Positions 37,902-45,228 of a DNA stretch of 64,000 bases are shown one piece after another (position 1 is the first letter of the stretch; every line of letters begins with the position of its first letter). Under the pieces are notes generated by a model. That model did not search any database. It was not told the DNA's origin and was given only the letters and a program-made list of their open reading frames with translations. The position numbers and the translations under genes are program-made. Origin of the DNA: Burkholderiaceae bacterium (GTDB lineage Bacteria; Pseudomonadota; Gammaproteobacteria; Burkholderiales; Burkholderiaceae_D); NCBI GenBank assembly GCA_019232795.1, contig JAFANH010000027.1:1-64000 (forward strand), given 5' to 3'.

Positions 37902-39044
37902 TTAAAGCCAGGGACGTGGTCTGCCCATGGCACTACTTAAAAGTTTTAGTCGGTCTAACTTGATACGGCCTTGCCAAAGTAGGCGCAGTATCTTGAAAAC
38001 AGTCCCGAAGTCGCGCTTGACACCCATTGATTTCGGAACGTCGTCGCCCCATGCCCAAATGCCTGAAAGCTCCAGCGGGACGTAGTGCGTCTCATGGCTC
38101 GCGGTAAAGACGTCTCCGTCCGTGTAATGCTCGAACTCCATCCCGTCCGGGTCGTACCAGTAGTCGAAAAGCTGGCTTCCCAGAATGTGGCGGCCGATAC
38201 CCCACATGTGACGATGGCCGTTAGCACGAAGTACGTTATGGCCGTGACCAAGTGCATCCAGGTCCACCACCTCGTAGGCGCTGTGTTCATACTTCTCCTC
38301 AATTCCACCGGCAAGGACGAAGCTATGGTGGTCAGCGGGTGTGTCGCCAAGGTCCAAGCGGAAGAATGCCAAGTTGGGTGAACCGTCCGCCAAGTACTGG
38401 ACGTCGGTGGGTATCAGGCCCAAATGGCGCATATACCATTCAGCCATGCCGGGAAAGTCCACCGTTTGCAAGACCACATGACCCAGTTTTGCAACTGCGG
38501 CAGGTTCCAACGGCGGCCGGATCGTGTCGTTTATTCGGCGCACATTGCCATAACTGTTGGCCTGCGGATGCAACGGCGCGCGCAGGGGCAGGGGCTCACA
38601 GGTCTTTTGGTCAGTTATCAACCAAACTAAATTGCCGGCTGGGTCTACCAATTCAACCCCCTTGCCGCCGCCCGGTACTCTTCCAGCAGTCAACCTGCGT
38701 GCCCCGGCCTTCTTTTCCAGGCACTTCAAATCCGCTTCAGAAGATACGGTAAATGCTGCCCCAAGATAGCGCGACCGTTGGCCACGCTTCGCTGCGTAAA
38801 TGCAGGGAGATTCGTTGTGTCCCCGCATAAGCAAGCATTCGTCGTTGTGCAGGACCGTATGCATGCCGAAGTCGGTCAGGAATCGCTCACATGCACCCAG
38901 GTCGGGCTTTTCGAACACGAGGAAGGCTAGAGATGTGGCCTTGACCAAGGGTGTTGGCCGTTGCAGCTTGTGGATTTCCGTCGGCAGGGCGCTTTCTGGG
39001 TATGCCTTTGGTGCGCGCAGTTTGGGCTCGACTAACTGATTCAT
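37902..39044 (-). CDS. Two-domain extradiol ring-cleavage dioxygenase (VOC superfamily)
   Basis: 380 aa with two vicinal-oxygen-chelate domains (about 35-150 and 185-310). The metal ligands of type I extradiol dioxygenases are present in the second domain: His in LGHVVLQTVDF, His in PADHHSFVLAG, Glu in GMEFEHYTDGD. It should cleave a catechol-type ring beside the hydroxyls with Fe(II) and O2. It is longer than the classical 300-aa enzymes because of N- and C-terminal extensions. First gene of the operon ending at 33193, behind a promoter whose spacer is an operator. Confidence 0.92.
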   Translation of the reverse strand: MNQLVEPKLRAPKAYPESALPTEIHKLQRPTPLVKATSLAFLVFEKPDLGACERFLTDFGMHTVLHNDECLLMRGHNESPCIYAAKRGQRSRYLGAAFTVSSEADLKCLEKKAGARRLTAGRVPGGGKGVELVDPAGNLVWLITDQKTCEPLPLRAPLHPQANSYGNVRRINDTIRPPLEPAAVAKLGHVVLQTVDFPGMAEWYMRHLGLIPTDVQYLADGSPNLAFFRLDLGDTPADHHSFVLAGGIEEKYEHSAYEVVDLDALGHGHNVLRANGHRHMWGIGRHILGSQLFDYWYDPDGMEFEHYTDGDVFTASHETHYVPLELSGIWAWGDDVPKSMGVKRDFGTVFKILRLLWQGRIKLDRLKLLSSAMGRPRPWL

Positions 39045-39095
39045 GTGTTCTCCAATATTTGCCCGGAGACCCAGAAATTAGTCCCGGTGCGTTTA

Positions 39096-39123
39096 TTTAT
39101 AATGACATTATCGTCAAAATGAC
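39096..39123. promoter_or_regulatory. Tandem operator pair between the catabolic operon and TetR (II)
   Basis: TTTATAATGAC (39096-39106, 9 of 11) and GTCAAAATGAC (39113-39123, exact), starts 17 bp apart. The right copy exactly fills the spacer of the catabolic promoter and the left copy covers its start region. The pair also lies upstream of the divergent TetR (II), allowing autoregulation. Confidence 0.75.
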
Positions 39124-39134
39124 TCGCGTGTCAA
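39107..39134 (-). promoter_or_regulatory. Sigma-70 promoter of the aromatic catabolic operon
   Basis: On the minus strand TTGACA (39134-39129), 16-bp spacer, GATAAT (39112-39107): a perfect -35 and a -10 with one mismatch. It reads into the extradiol dioxygenase gene about 63 bp on. Both operator copies lie between or against its hexamers, the arrangement expected for tight repression. Confidence 0.75.
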
Positions 39135-39171
39135 TAAGAGATTTGATACAATGAAATGGAAATGGACGAAT

Positions 39172-39852
39172 ATGAACATCGAAGACACACAAAACCATCG
39201 CACTAGAGTAGCCGCGCAACGGCGTGAAAAGACTCGTGCCAAGTTACTGGAAAGCGCCCTATTGGTTTTTGCCAAGAAGGGACTCCATGCGGTAATCGAC
39301 GATGTTATTGCCCAAGCGGGCGTGGCGCGTGGTTCGTTTTACAACTACTTCCGTACGAACGAAGAGCTAATGGAGGCAGTAGCTGGCGAACTCAACAACG
39401 AGTTGTTGCTTGCAATTGACAATGTTGTACGGTCTTATGAAGACCCCGCAGAACGCATTGCGTGCGGGACGCGTTTGCTATTGCATGCCGTTATGCGCTT
39501 TCCGCTGTACGGAACGTTTATGGCACGGTTGCCCTACCCAGCAGCAAATACAGGCTTCTTGGGTTCCCTCTACTTGCAGCGAGATGTTGCATTGGGAGTG
39601 GAAGCGCACCGTTTTAAAAATATTGACCAGAAGGTTGGTACTGACCTCTTGGCAGGTGTAGTGCTCAGTGCAGCCTATGCCGGTACCCGCGAGGCGCTTA
39701 ATCCGGAATATCCCGGCGCCAGCGCGCAGGCTATGTTGAGGGCGTTGGGCCTGGAAAACCAGGAAGCGGAGCGTCTTAGCTCGCTGCCTTTGCCTTCATT
39801 TGAATTGCCTGCTGATTCACTATTACGGCGCACGAATCTGCTTGATTGTTAG
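39172..39852 (+). CDS. TetR/AcrR family transcriptional regulator (II)
   Basis: 226 aa from ATG 39172; an in-frame ATG at 39151 would add seven residues. The helix-turn-helix is RREKTRAKLLESALLVF, then DDVIAQAGVARGSFYNYFRTN (about 15-60). It is clearly paralogous to TetR (III) just downstream, and the shared RVAAxRRE start supports the shorter N-terminus. It is divergent from the ring-cleavage operon, with the tandem operator between, so it is the prime candidate for the repressor of that operon. Confidence 0.88.
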   Translation: MNIEDTQNHRTRVAAQRREKTRAKLLESALLVFAKKGLHAVIDDVIAQAGVARGSFYNYFRTNEELMEAVAGELNNELLLAIDNVVRSYEDPAERIACGTRLLLHAVMRFPLYGTFMARLPYPAANTGFLGSLYLQRDVALGVEAHRFKNIDQKVGTDLLAGVVLSAAYAGTREALNPEYPGASAQAMLRALGLENQEAERLSSLPLPSFELPADSLLRRTNLLDC

Positions 39853-39858
39853 CAAAAA

Positions 39859-39886
39859 ATCATAATGATTCTGGTATCATCATGAC
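39859..39886. promoter_or_regulatory. Tandem operator pair at the start of TetR (III)
   Basis: ATCATAATGAT (39859-39869, 9 of 11, palindromic) and ATCATCATGAC (39876-39886, 9 of 11), starts 17 bp apart. The right copy spans the ATG at 39882, so a bound repressor could block transcription of this gene directly, or the real start is the later ATG at 39909. Confidence 0.6.
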
Positions 39887-40607
39887 GTCCCTGGCTAAAA
39901 ATTTGACTATGCCCGCCGTCAATGACCACCGTCCTCGCGTCGCTGCCGAAAGGCGTGAACGCATGCGCAGGCGCCTTCTCGAGAGCGCCATGATTGTATT
40001 TGCCGACAAGGGTGTAGGTGCGAGTGTGATTCCCGAGGTGGTTGCGGCGGCCGAGGTGTCGCAAGGGTCCTTCTACAATTACTTCCGAACTAACGAAGAA
40101 TTGTTGGCCGCAGTCGGGGACGAGCTGAGTGGTGAAATGGTCGCGTTAATTGAAGCGGCTGTGGGTGACATCGAGGACCCGGCACTTCGCGTTGCCACTG
40201 GTATGCGATGCTACCTCCATCTGGCACGCTCGAATCGGTTGCTCGCTCGATTTCTGGCGGGCGCTGGATTGCATTTGCTCGACCAGCAAAATGCAGCCTT
40301 CCGCTATCTTCCGGCAGACCTGGCTGAAGGTCAGAATCGTGGTGATTTTGCCGACGTGCCGCTTGAAATTATTCTGGACATCGTCGCGGGCTCGGGACTC
40401 GTTGTAATTGACCGCATAGCTCGTGGCAGGACACCGAAGGACTATCCGGATAAAGTAGTTGCGGCGCTTTTGCGCACACTCGGCATGAAGGTTGCCGATG
40501 CTGAACGACTCACGTCCCAAGCGCTTCCCAAGTTGAAGCCGACAGCCGACTCGCTGCTGGCCCGCGCGCAGGCTCGCGCAACAGTGCAATCGTCTGCGGA
40601 TACGTGA
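39882..40607 (+). CDS. TetR/AcrR family transcriptional regulator (III)
   Basis: 241 aa from ATG 39882 (232 aa from ATG 39909). The DNA-binding helices (RRERMRRRLLESAMIVFADKG, split as RRERMRRRLLES and AMIVFADKG; then VVAAAEVSQGSFYNYFRTNEE) are very close to TetR (II). The ligand domain is more diverged, suggesting duplication followed by change of inducer. It starts 29 bp after TetR (II) stops but has its own tandem operator. Neither start has a good ribosome-binding site. The two proteins may compete for, or jointly occupy, the 17-bp-spaced sites. Confidence 0.87.
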   Translation: MTSLAKNLTMPAVNDHRPRVAAERRERMRRRLLESAMIVFADKGVGASVIPEVVAAAEVSQGSFYNYFRTNEELLAAVGDELSGEMVALIEAAVGDIEDPALRVATGMRCYLHLARSNRLLARFLAGAGLHLLDQQNAAFRYLPADLAEGQNRGDFADVPLEIILDIVAGSGLVVIDRIARGRTPKDYPDKVVAALLRTLGMKVADAERLTSQALPKLKPTADSLLARAQARATVQSSADT

Positions 40608-40624
40608 AGGGAAGATTTGGGACG

Positions 40625-40682
40625 GTGGATGCGTCGCGGACAGGAATCGAACCTGTAAGCTCCCAGTAAAAGGCTGGTGCTA
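40625..40682 (-). pseudogene. Degraded tRNA fragment, tRNA-Lys(TTT)-like 3' half
   Basis: Minus-strand sequence keeps a perfect T-arm (ACAGG-TTCGATT-CCTGT) and an anticodon-arm remnant CCAGCCTTTTACTGG. The D-arm and 5' acceptor strand are missing. Restoring two bases (AG) in the anticodon arm gives CCAGC-CTTTTAA-GCTGG, a normal tRNA-Lys(TTT) arm. It lies inside the island, 2 bp before the right attachment repeat. Confidence 0.6.
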
Positions 40683-40683
40683 G

Positions 40684-40712
40684 GGGTGGCCTGCCCAAGA
40701 GGATTCGAACCT
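40684..40712. other. Right attachment site (attR), overlapping the tRNA-Arg 3' end
   Basis: 29 bp identical to 15021-15049 in the same orientation. It includes the encoded CCA end, acceptor 3' strand and most of the T-arm of the intact tRNA-Arg gene, the commonest target region for tyrosine recombinases. Confidence 0.88.
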
Positions 40713-40763
40713 CTGACCCTCGGCTTAGAAGGCCGATGCTCTATCCAACTGAGCTATGGGCAG
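40687..40763 (-). tRNA. tRNA-Arg (anticodon TCT)
   Basis: 77-nt cloverleaf on the minus strand: acceptor CTGCCCA pairs with TGGGCAG, D-arm AGCTCAGTTGGATAGAGCA, anticodon arm TCGGC-CTTCTAA-GCCGA with anticodon TCT, T-arm AGAGG-TTCGAAT-CCTCT, discriminator G and an encoded CCA. It reads AGA/AGG codons. It is complete and presumably functional despite the island joined to its 3' end. Confidence 0.96.
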
Positions 40764-41141
40764 CCGACATGGCGCCATTAGTCTACTGCGCCCGCCGATC
40801 TCGCACCTGCGCTACTCGCCGTACTTCAGTACGGCTGCGTTGCTCGGTGCGACCTCGGCGCGCTCGCTACGACTACTGGCACCATGCGCAAGTAAATGGT
40901 GCATCTATTCCGTTGCTCGATGCAATCTCGGTCCGCTCGCTGCGATTTCTGCCACCATATACAGTTATCGAGCGCAGCGATGCCACCTGATCGGCAAGCC
41001 GAATCATACGCTGAACGTGCCTCGTTTTCAAATGAAGTGACCTTGAGCGTTGTTCTCCAGGCTCTCGCGGAATCGCTTGTTTGGCAGTTCGCGGGCCAAC
41101 CTGCGGTAAGATAGCGGCACTTTTTACCGTTGGAGTTTCCC
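40764..41141. repeat. Intergenic region with a 48-bp imperfect direct repeat
   Basis: Two 48-bp copies at 40838-40885 and 40911-40958, both beginning CGTTGCTCG and ending CACCAT, differ at several positions. No ORF here looks real. The fabI promoter and ribosome-binding site (TTGGAG at about 41130) are at the right end. Confidence 0.6.
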
Positions 41142-41924
41142 ATGGCTTTCTTGCAAGGCAAAAAAATCCTGATCACGGGCGTCTTGTCCAACCGTTCCAT
41201 CGCTTACGGCATTGCCCAGGCTTGCCATCGCGAAGGCGCCGAGCTGGCGTTTACTTATGTGGGCGAGCGTTTCAAGGAGCGCATCACCGAATTTGCGGCC
41301 GAGTTCAACAGCTCGCTGATATTCGACTGCGACGTCGGCAGCGACGAGCAGATTGCCGCCTTGTTTGCCGACCTCGGCAAGTCGTGGAGCAGCTTCGACG
41401 GTTTCGTGCACGCGATCGGTTTTGCGCCGCGCGAGGCGATCGCCGGCGATTTCCTCGACGGCCTGACGCGCGAGAATTACCGCATTGCGCATGATATTTC
41501 CGCCTACAGCTTCCCGGCAATGGCCAAGGCTGCGCTGCCGATGCTGAATCCGAATTCTTCGCTACTGACGTTGAGCTACCTCGGCGCCGTGCGCTCGCTG
41601 CCCAACTACAACACCATGGGCCTGGCCAAGGCTTCGCTCGAAGCGAGCGTGCGCTACCTGGCCGAATCGCTGGGCCAGAAGGGTATACGCGTCAACGGCA
41701 TTTCGGCCGGTCCGATCAAGACTCTCGCCGCAAGCGGCATCAAGGACTTCAGCAAGATGCTGAATTTCGTGAAGACGCACGCGCCGCTGCGCCGCAACGT
41801 CACTATCGAAGACGTCGGCAACACCGCCGCCTTCCTGCTGTCCGACCTGTCGGGCGGCATCACGGCCGAGATCACTTATGTGGATGGCGGTTTCTCGAAC
41901 GTGGTTGGTGGCATTGCCGAATAA
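41142..41924 (+). CDS. fabI: Enoyl-[acyl-carrier-protein] reductase [NADH]
   Basis: 260 aa, standard FabI length. It reduces enoyl-ACP in the last step of each fatty-acid elongation cycle. It begins [23 protein letters not shown], with the modified glycine motif of FabI. The catalytic Tyr146, Tyr156 and Lys163 fall at the same positions as in E. coli ([15 protein letters not shown]). The C-terminal YVDGGFSNV is conserved. Start ATG 41142 has TTGGAG upstream; the frame's earlier start at 41130 is not needed. It returns the sequence to the GC-rich core. Confidence 0.97.
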   Translation: MAFLQGKKILITGVLSNRSIAYGIAQACHREGAELAFTYVGERFKERITEFAAEFNSSLIFDCDVGSDEQIAALFADLGKSWSSFDGFVHAIGFAPREAIAGDFLDGLTRENYRIAHDISAYSFPAMAKAALPMLNPNSSLLTLSYLGAVRSLPNYNTMGLAKASLEASVRYLAESLGQKGIRVNGISAGPIKTLAASGIKDFSKMLNFVKTHAPLRRNVTIEDVGNTAAFLLSDLSGGITAEITYVDGGFSNVVGGIAE

Positions 41925-41935
41925 CTAAGTTTCGA

Positions 41936-41979
41936 GGGAAAAAACTTGGCAAATCTGAAAGCAGTTTCAGATTTGCCAA
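41936..41979 (-). terminator. Perfect 15-bp hairpin with U-run on the minus strand
   Basis: TTGGCAAATCTGAAA (41946-41960) and its exact complement (41965-41979) enclose GCAG. The T-run lies on the minus-strand side (from AAAAAA at about 41939-41944), so it terminates leftward transcription best. No leftward gene is annotated there. It may also act weakly as the fabI terminator. Confidence 0.65.
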
Positions 41980-42343
41980 CTGAATTCGGTCATTTGTCCG
42001 AAAAAGTACTATGCTTTGCGGCAGAATATCTGTAGAATCCTGTTTGTGCGTTGCAACAGGCAATGCACATGGCAGCATCGCAAACTTATAGCGCCATTTC
42101 AAGCGCTTGTAACGATTTTAAAGCCCTCCCGCCTCCTGGTGCCGACATTTGAGCACCGTCCCGGCGCAAAGCTTTCTGTGCCGAAATCTCTTTAGTCTGT
42201 CTGAGTTTTCTTAGCTGTTTCGTTGTTGGTTAGCGTTGCAATTTTGATTGCGCTTTCGCACGCATCCTGATCGGTGCTTGCGGCGCGGGTGTTTTGCTGC
42301 ATCTATCAGACGCGGCATGCACCGAATTTGACGAAAGAAAAGA
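41980..42343. other. Non-coding region upstream of rhlE; candidate antisense small RNA
   Basis: 364 bp without a gene, probably including a long rhlE leader on the plus strand. On the minus strand a promoter-like TTACAA-N16-TATAAG (near 42112-42085) could start an RNA of about 140 nt ending at the hairpin 41946-41979. No further structure is recognised. Confidence 0.35.
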
Positions 42344-43831
42344 ATGACTTTTGAAGCTCTTGGCCTGCACACGTCCATCCTCAAGGCACTGACCGAAGCC
42401 GGCTATACCGCCCCCACCCCGGTGCAGCAGCAAGCCGTTCCGGCCGCCATCAGCGGCCGTGACCTGATGGTTTCCTCGCAGACCGGTTCCGGCAAGACCG
42501 CAGCCTTCATGCTGCCCTCTTTGCACAAATTCGCCGTTGCTGCCGAACAGCAGCAACCGGTTTCCAATGGTTCTGGCGGCCGCACGCCCAACCAGGAAGC
42601 CCAATCGGCGCGTTCGCGCGGCGAACGCCCGCGCTTCCGCCCTGCGCAACCGAAAATGCTGGTGCTGACGCCGACGCGCGAGCTGGCATTGCAGGTTACT
42701 ACCGCAACCGACAAGTACGGCGTCTTCATGCGCCGCGTCAAGGCCGTCTCCATCCTCGGCGGCATGCCTTACCCGAAGCAGATGCAACTGTTGTCGCGCA
42801 ATCCGGAAATTCTGGTGGCGACGCCCGGCCGTTTGATCGATCACATGGAATCGGGCAAGATCGACTTCTCGCAGCTGCAAGTGCTGGTGCTGGACGAAGC
42901 CGACCGCATGCTGGACATGGGTTTCATCGACGATATCGAACGCATCGTCGCCGCTACGCCGGAAACACGCCAGACCATGCTGTTCTCGGCGACGCTCGAC
43001 GGCGTGGTCGGCAGCATGGCCAAGCGCATCACGCGCGACCCGCTGGTGATCCAGATTGCCAGCGCCGCCACCAAGCATGAAAACATCCAGCAGCGCGTGC
43101 ACTTCGTCGACGACCTGTCGCACAAGAACCGCCTGCTCGACCATCTGCTGCGCGACGTCTCGATGGACCAGGCCGTGGTGTTCACAGCCACCAAGCGCGA
43201 CGCCGACAACATCGCCGACCGCCTCAACATCGCCGGTTTCGCCGCCGCTGCTTTGCATGGCGACATGCATCAGGGCGCGCGTAACCGCACGCTCGACGGT
43301 ATGCGCCGCGGCCAGGTGCGTGTGCTGGTGGCTACCGACGTCGCCGCCCGCGGCATCGACGTGCCGGGCATCACCCACGTGTTCAACTACGACTTGCCGA
43401 AATTCCCGGAAGACTACGTGCACCGCATCGGCCGTACCGGCCGTGCCGGCCGCAAGGGTACTGCCGTGTCGCTGGTAAACCATTCGGAAGGCATGAACGT
43501 CAAGCGCATCGAGCGTTTCACCAAGCAAACCATTCCGGTCGACGTGATCGAAGGCTACGAACCGAAGAAGACCGCCTCGGCGCCGCGCAAGTCCAGCGGC
43601 TGGCGTCCGGGCGACAACCGTCGCAACAACACGGCCAAGCCGGGTCAGCGCACCTTCGCCAAGCCGGGTAACGGCACCGGAACGGGCGCAGGTCCGCGCC
43701 GCGAGGGCAGTGGTGGCGGTTACAACAAGGGACCGCATCGCGAAGGTGGTAACGGCGGTGGTTACAACAAGGGTTCGCGTTTTGGCGACTCGAATGGTGG
43801 TGGTAATCGCCGCAGCTACGGTGATCGCTAA
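42344..43831 (+). CDS. rhlE: DEAD-box ATP-dependent RNA helicase RhlE
   Basis: 495 aa. All helicase motifs are present: Q motif (FEALGLHTSILKALTEAGYTAPTPVQ, residues 2-27, split), motif I SQTGSGKTAAF, Ia PTREL, Ib TPGRL, motif II DEAD, motif III SAT, and the C-terminal RecA-like domain with DVAARGID and HRIGRTGRAGR. The tail (about 415-495) is rich in Gly, Asn, Arg and Lys with repeated GGGYNKG units, typical of RNA-binding tails of RhlE. It takes part in ribosome assembly and RNA turnover, notably in the cold. Confidence 0.94.
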   Translation: MTFEALGLHTSILKALTEAGYTAPTPVQQQAVPAAISGRDLMVSSQTGSGKTAAFMLPSLHKFAVAAEQQQPVSNGSGGRTPNQEAQSARSRGERPRFRPAQPKMLVLTPTRELALQVTTATDKYGVFMRRVKAVSILGGMPYPKQMQLLSRNPEILVATPGRLIDHMESGKIDFSQLQVLVLDEADRMLDMGFIDDIERIVAATPETRQTMLFSATLDGVVGSMAKRITRDPLVIQIASAATKHENIQQRVHFVDDLSHKNRLLDHLLRDVSMDQAVVFTATKRDADNIADRLNIAGFAAAALHGDMHQGARNRTLDGMRRGQVRVLVATDVAARGIDVPGITHVFNYDLPKFPEDYVHRIGRTGRAGRKGTAVSLVNHSEGMNVKRIERFTKQTIPVDVIEGYEPKKTASAPRKSSGWRPGDNRRNNTAKPGQRTFAKPGNGTGTGAGPRREGSGGGYNKGPHREGGNGGGYNKGSRFGDSNGGGNRRSYGDR

Positions 43832-43859
43832 ATCGCTGAAGGCTGAGTCCAAGTAAAAT

Positions 43860-43895
43860 ATGGCGGCTGGGAAACCAGCCGCCATTTTTGTTTGT
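43860..43895 (+). terminator. Rho-independent terminator after rhlE
   Basis: ATGGCGGCTGG, GAAA loop, CCAGCCGCCAT, then TTTTTGTTTG: an 11-bp perfect stem with U-run 28 bp after the rhlE stop. Confidence 0.92.
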
Positions 43896-43958
43896 TCTGG
43901 CTTTTGGTGGATAAATTTCGACGTAGTCGTAGCTTCAGACTTCGTCCAATGAATTCTC

Positions 43959-44056
43959 CGTCATTCCCGCGCACGCTGGAATCCATAAGCCAGTCGATAT
44001 ATCGGACTCACTATGGGTTCCCGCGGGGCGGCCTCCCGCTTTCGCGGGAATGACGG
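43959..44056. repeat. Intergenic repeat family B, copy 2
   Basis: Arms CGTCATTCCCGCG... and ...CGCGGGAATGACGG face each other around about 70 bp that includes CACTATGGGTTCCCGCGG. Same family as 7206-7296 and 48780-48862. It fills most of the rhlE-selD gap. Confidence 0.8.
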
Positions 44057-44138
44057 TGTTGGTTGTTGAGCTGGTTGTTGAAAAGTATCTTCAGTTGTTT
44101 GTGACACAGAATCTGCAAAGCTTTTTCCCTCAAAATCC

Positions 44139-45191
44139 ATGAATGCCATCCAAGAAATCAAACTCACCTCCTTCTCCCATGGCGGCGGCTGCGGCTGCAA
44201 GATCGCGCCCGGCGTGCTGGCCGAGATCCTGAAAAACTCCAAGGGCTTCCCGGTGCCCAAAGAATTGATGGTCGGCATCGAGACCTCTGACGACGCCGCC
44301 GTCTACAAGCTCAACGACGAGCAGGCGCTGATCGCCACCACCGATTTCTTCATGCCCATCGTCGACGACCCGTTCGACTTCGGCCGCATCGCCGCCACCA
44401 ACGCCATCTCCGACGTCTACGCCATGGGCGGTACGCCCATCATGGCGCTGGCCTTGCTCGGCATGCCGATCGACAAGCTGCCGTTGGACGTGATCGGCAA
44501 GATCCTGCAGGGCGGCGAAACCATTTGCGCTGAAGCTGGCATCCCCATTGCCGGCGGTCACACCATTGATTCGGTCGAACCCATCTATGGCCTGGTGGTG
44601 ATGGGCCTGGTGCATCCGTCCAGGGTCAAGCGCAATGCCGACGCCAAGGCCGGCGACAAGCTTATTTTCGGCAAGGCGCTCGGGGTCGGCGTGCTGTCGG
44701 CGGCGCTCAAGAAAAACGCGCTGAGTGCCGACGGTTACGCCTCCATGATCGCCAACACCACCAAGCTCAACAAGCCGGGCAAGGCGCTGGCCGATCTGCC
44801 GGGCGTGCATGCCTTGACCGACGTCACCGGTTTCGGCCTGCTGGGACACCTGCTGGAACTGGCGCGCGGCGCCGGCTTGACCGCCACGCTGGATTTGCCG
44901 CGCATCCCGCTGCTGCCGGGTGTGGCGCAATTGGCCGAACAAGGTTACGTGACCGGCGCTTCCGGCCGCAACTGGGCGGCCTATGGGCGTGACGTGACGC
45001 TGGCGGAAAGCGTAACGCCGGTGCAGCGCGCACTGTTGACCGATCCGCAGACTTCGGGTGGCTTGCTGGTGTCATGCGATGCGGCAGCGGTCGAGGAAGT
45101 GCTGGCCTTGTTCCGGCGCGAAGGGTTTGGCGAGGCGGCGGTGATCGGGGAGATGCAGGCCGGTCCCGCGCACGTGAACGTCAAGCTTTAG
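44139..45191 (+). CDS. selD: Selenide, water dikinase (selenophosphate synthase)
   Basis: 350 aa, normal length. It makes selenophosphate from selenide and ATP, the selenium donor for selenocysteine, selenouridine and selenoneine. The glycine-rich N-terminal motif HGGGCGCK holds the catalytic Cys18 and Lys21 (Cys17/Lys20 in E. coli). DDAAVY, ATTDFFMPIVDDPFDFG and TDVTGFGLLGH are conserved AIRS-fold blocks. No selA, selB or mnmH gene is nearby. Instead the convergent neighbours are egtB and egtD, with a selenate-type binding protein beyond them. Confidence 0.96.
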   Translation: MNAIQEIKLTSFSHGGGCGCKIAPGVLAEILKNSKGFPVPKELMVGIETSDDAAVYKLNDEQALIATTDFFMPIVDDPFDFGRIAATNAISDVYAMGGTPIMALALLGMPIDKLPLDVIGKILQGGETICAEAGIPIAGGHTIDSVEPIYGLVVMGLVHPSRVKRNADAKAGDKLIFGKALGVGVLSAALKKNALSADGYASMIANTTKLNKPGKALADLPGVHALTDVTGFGLLGHLLELARGAGLTATLDLPRIPLLPGVAQLAEQGYVTGASGRNWAAYGRDVTLAESVTPVQRALLTDPQTSGGLLVSCDAAAVEEVLALFRREGFGEAAVIGEMQAGPAHVNVKL

Positions 45192-45228
45192 GAAGCACGG
45201 AAGCGCGACGACACCGTTCTCAATAATT

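Larger units (their letters stand above)
15021..40712. mobile_element. Genomic island inserted at the 3' end of tRNA-Arg(TCT)
   Basis: About 25.7 kb bounded by a 29-bp direct repeat (15021-15049 and 40684-40712) that starts GGGTGGCCTGCCCAAGAGGA. The right copy contains the 3' end of the tRNA-Arg gene. Base composition and codon use inside are plainly more AT-rich than in the flanks. Cargo: chemoreceptors, RND efflux, two-component and HD-GYP signalling, an aromatic ring-cleavage operon and four regulators. No integrase, transposase or conjugation gene is visible, so the element is either decayed or mobilised in trans. Confidence 0.82.

Noticed and set aside
39130-39140. Possible third operator copy, 17 bp beyond the 39113 site
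   Set aside because: GTCAATAAGAG matches only 7 of 11 positions, too weak to claim.
42230-43885. Minus-strand open frame of 551 codons
   Set aside because: Antisense shadow of rhlE, with low-complexity sequence only.
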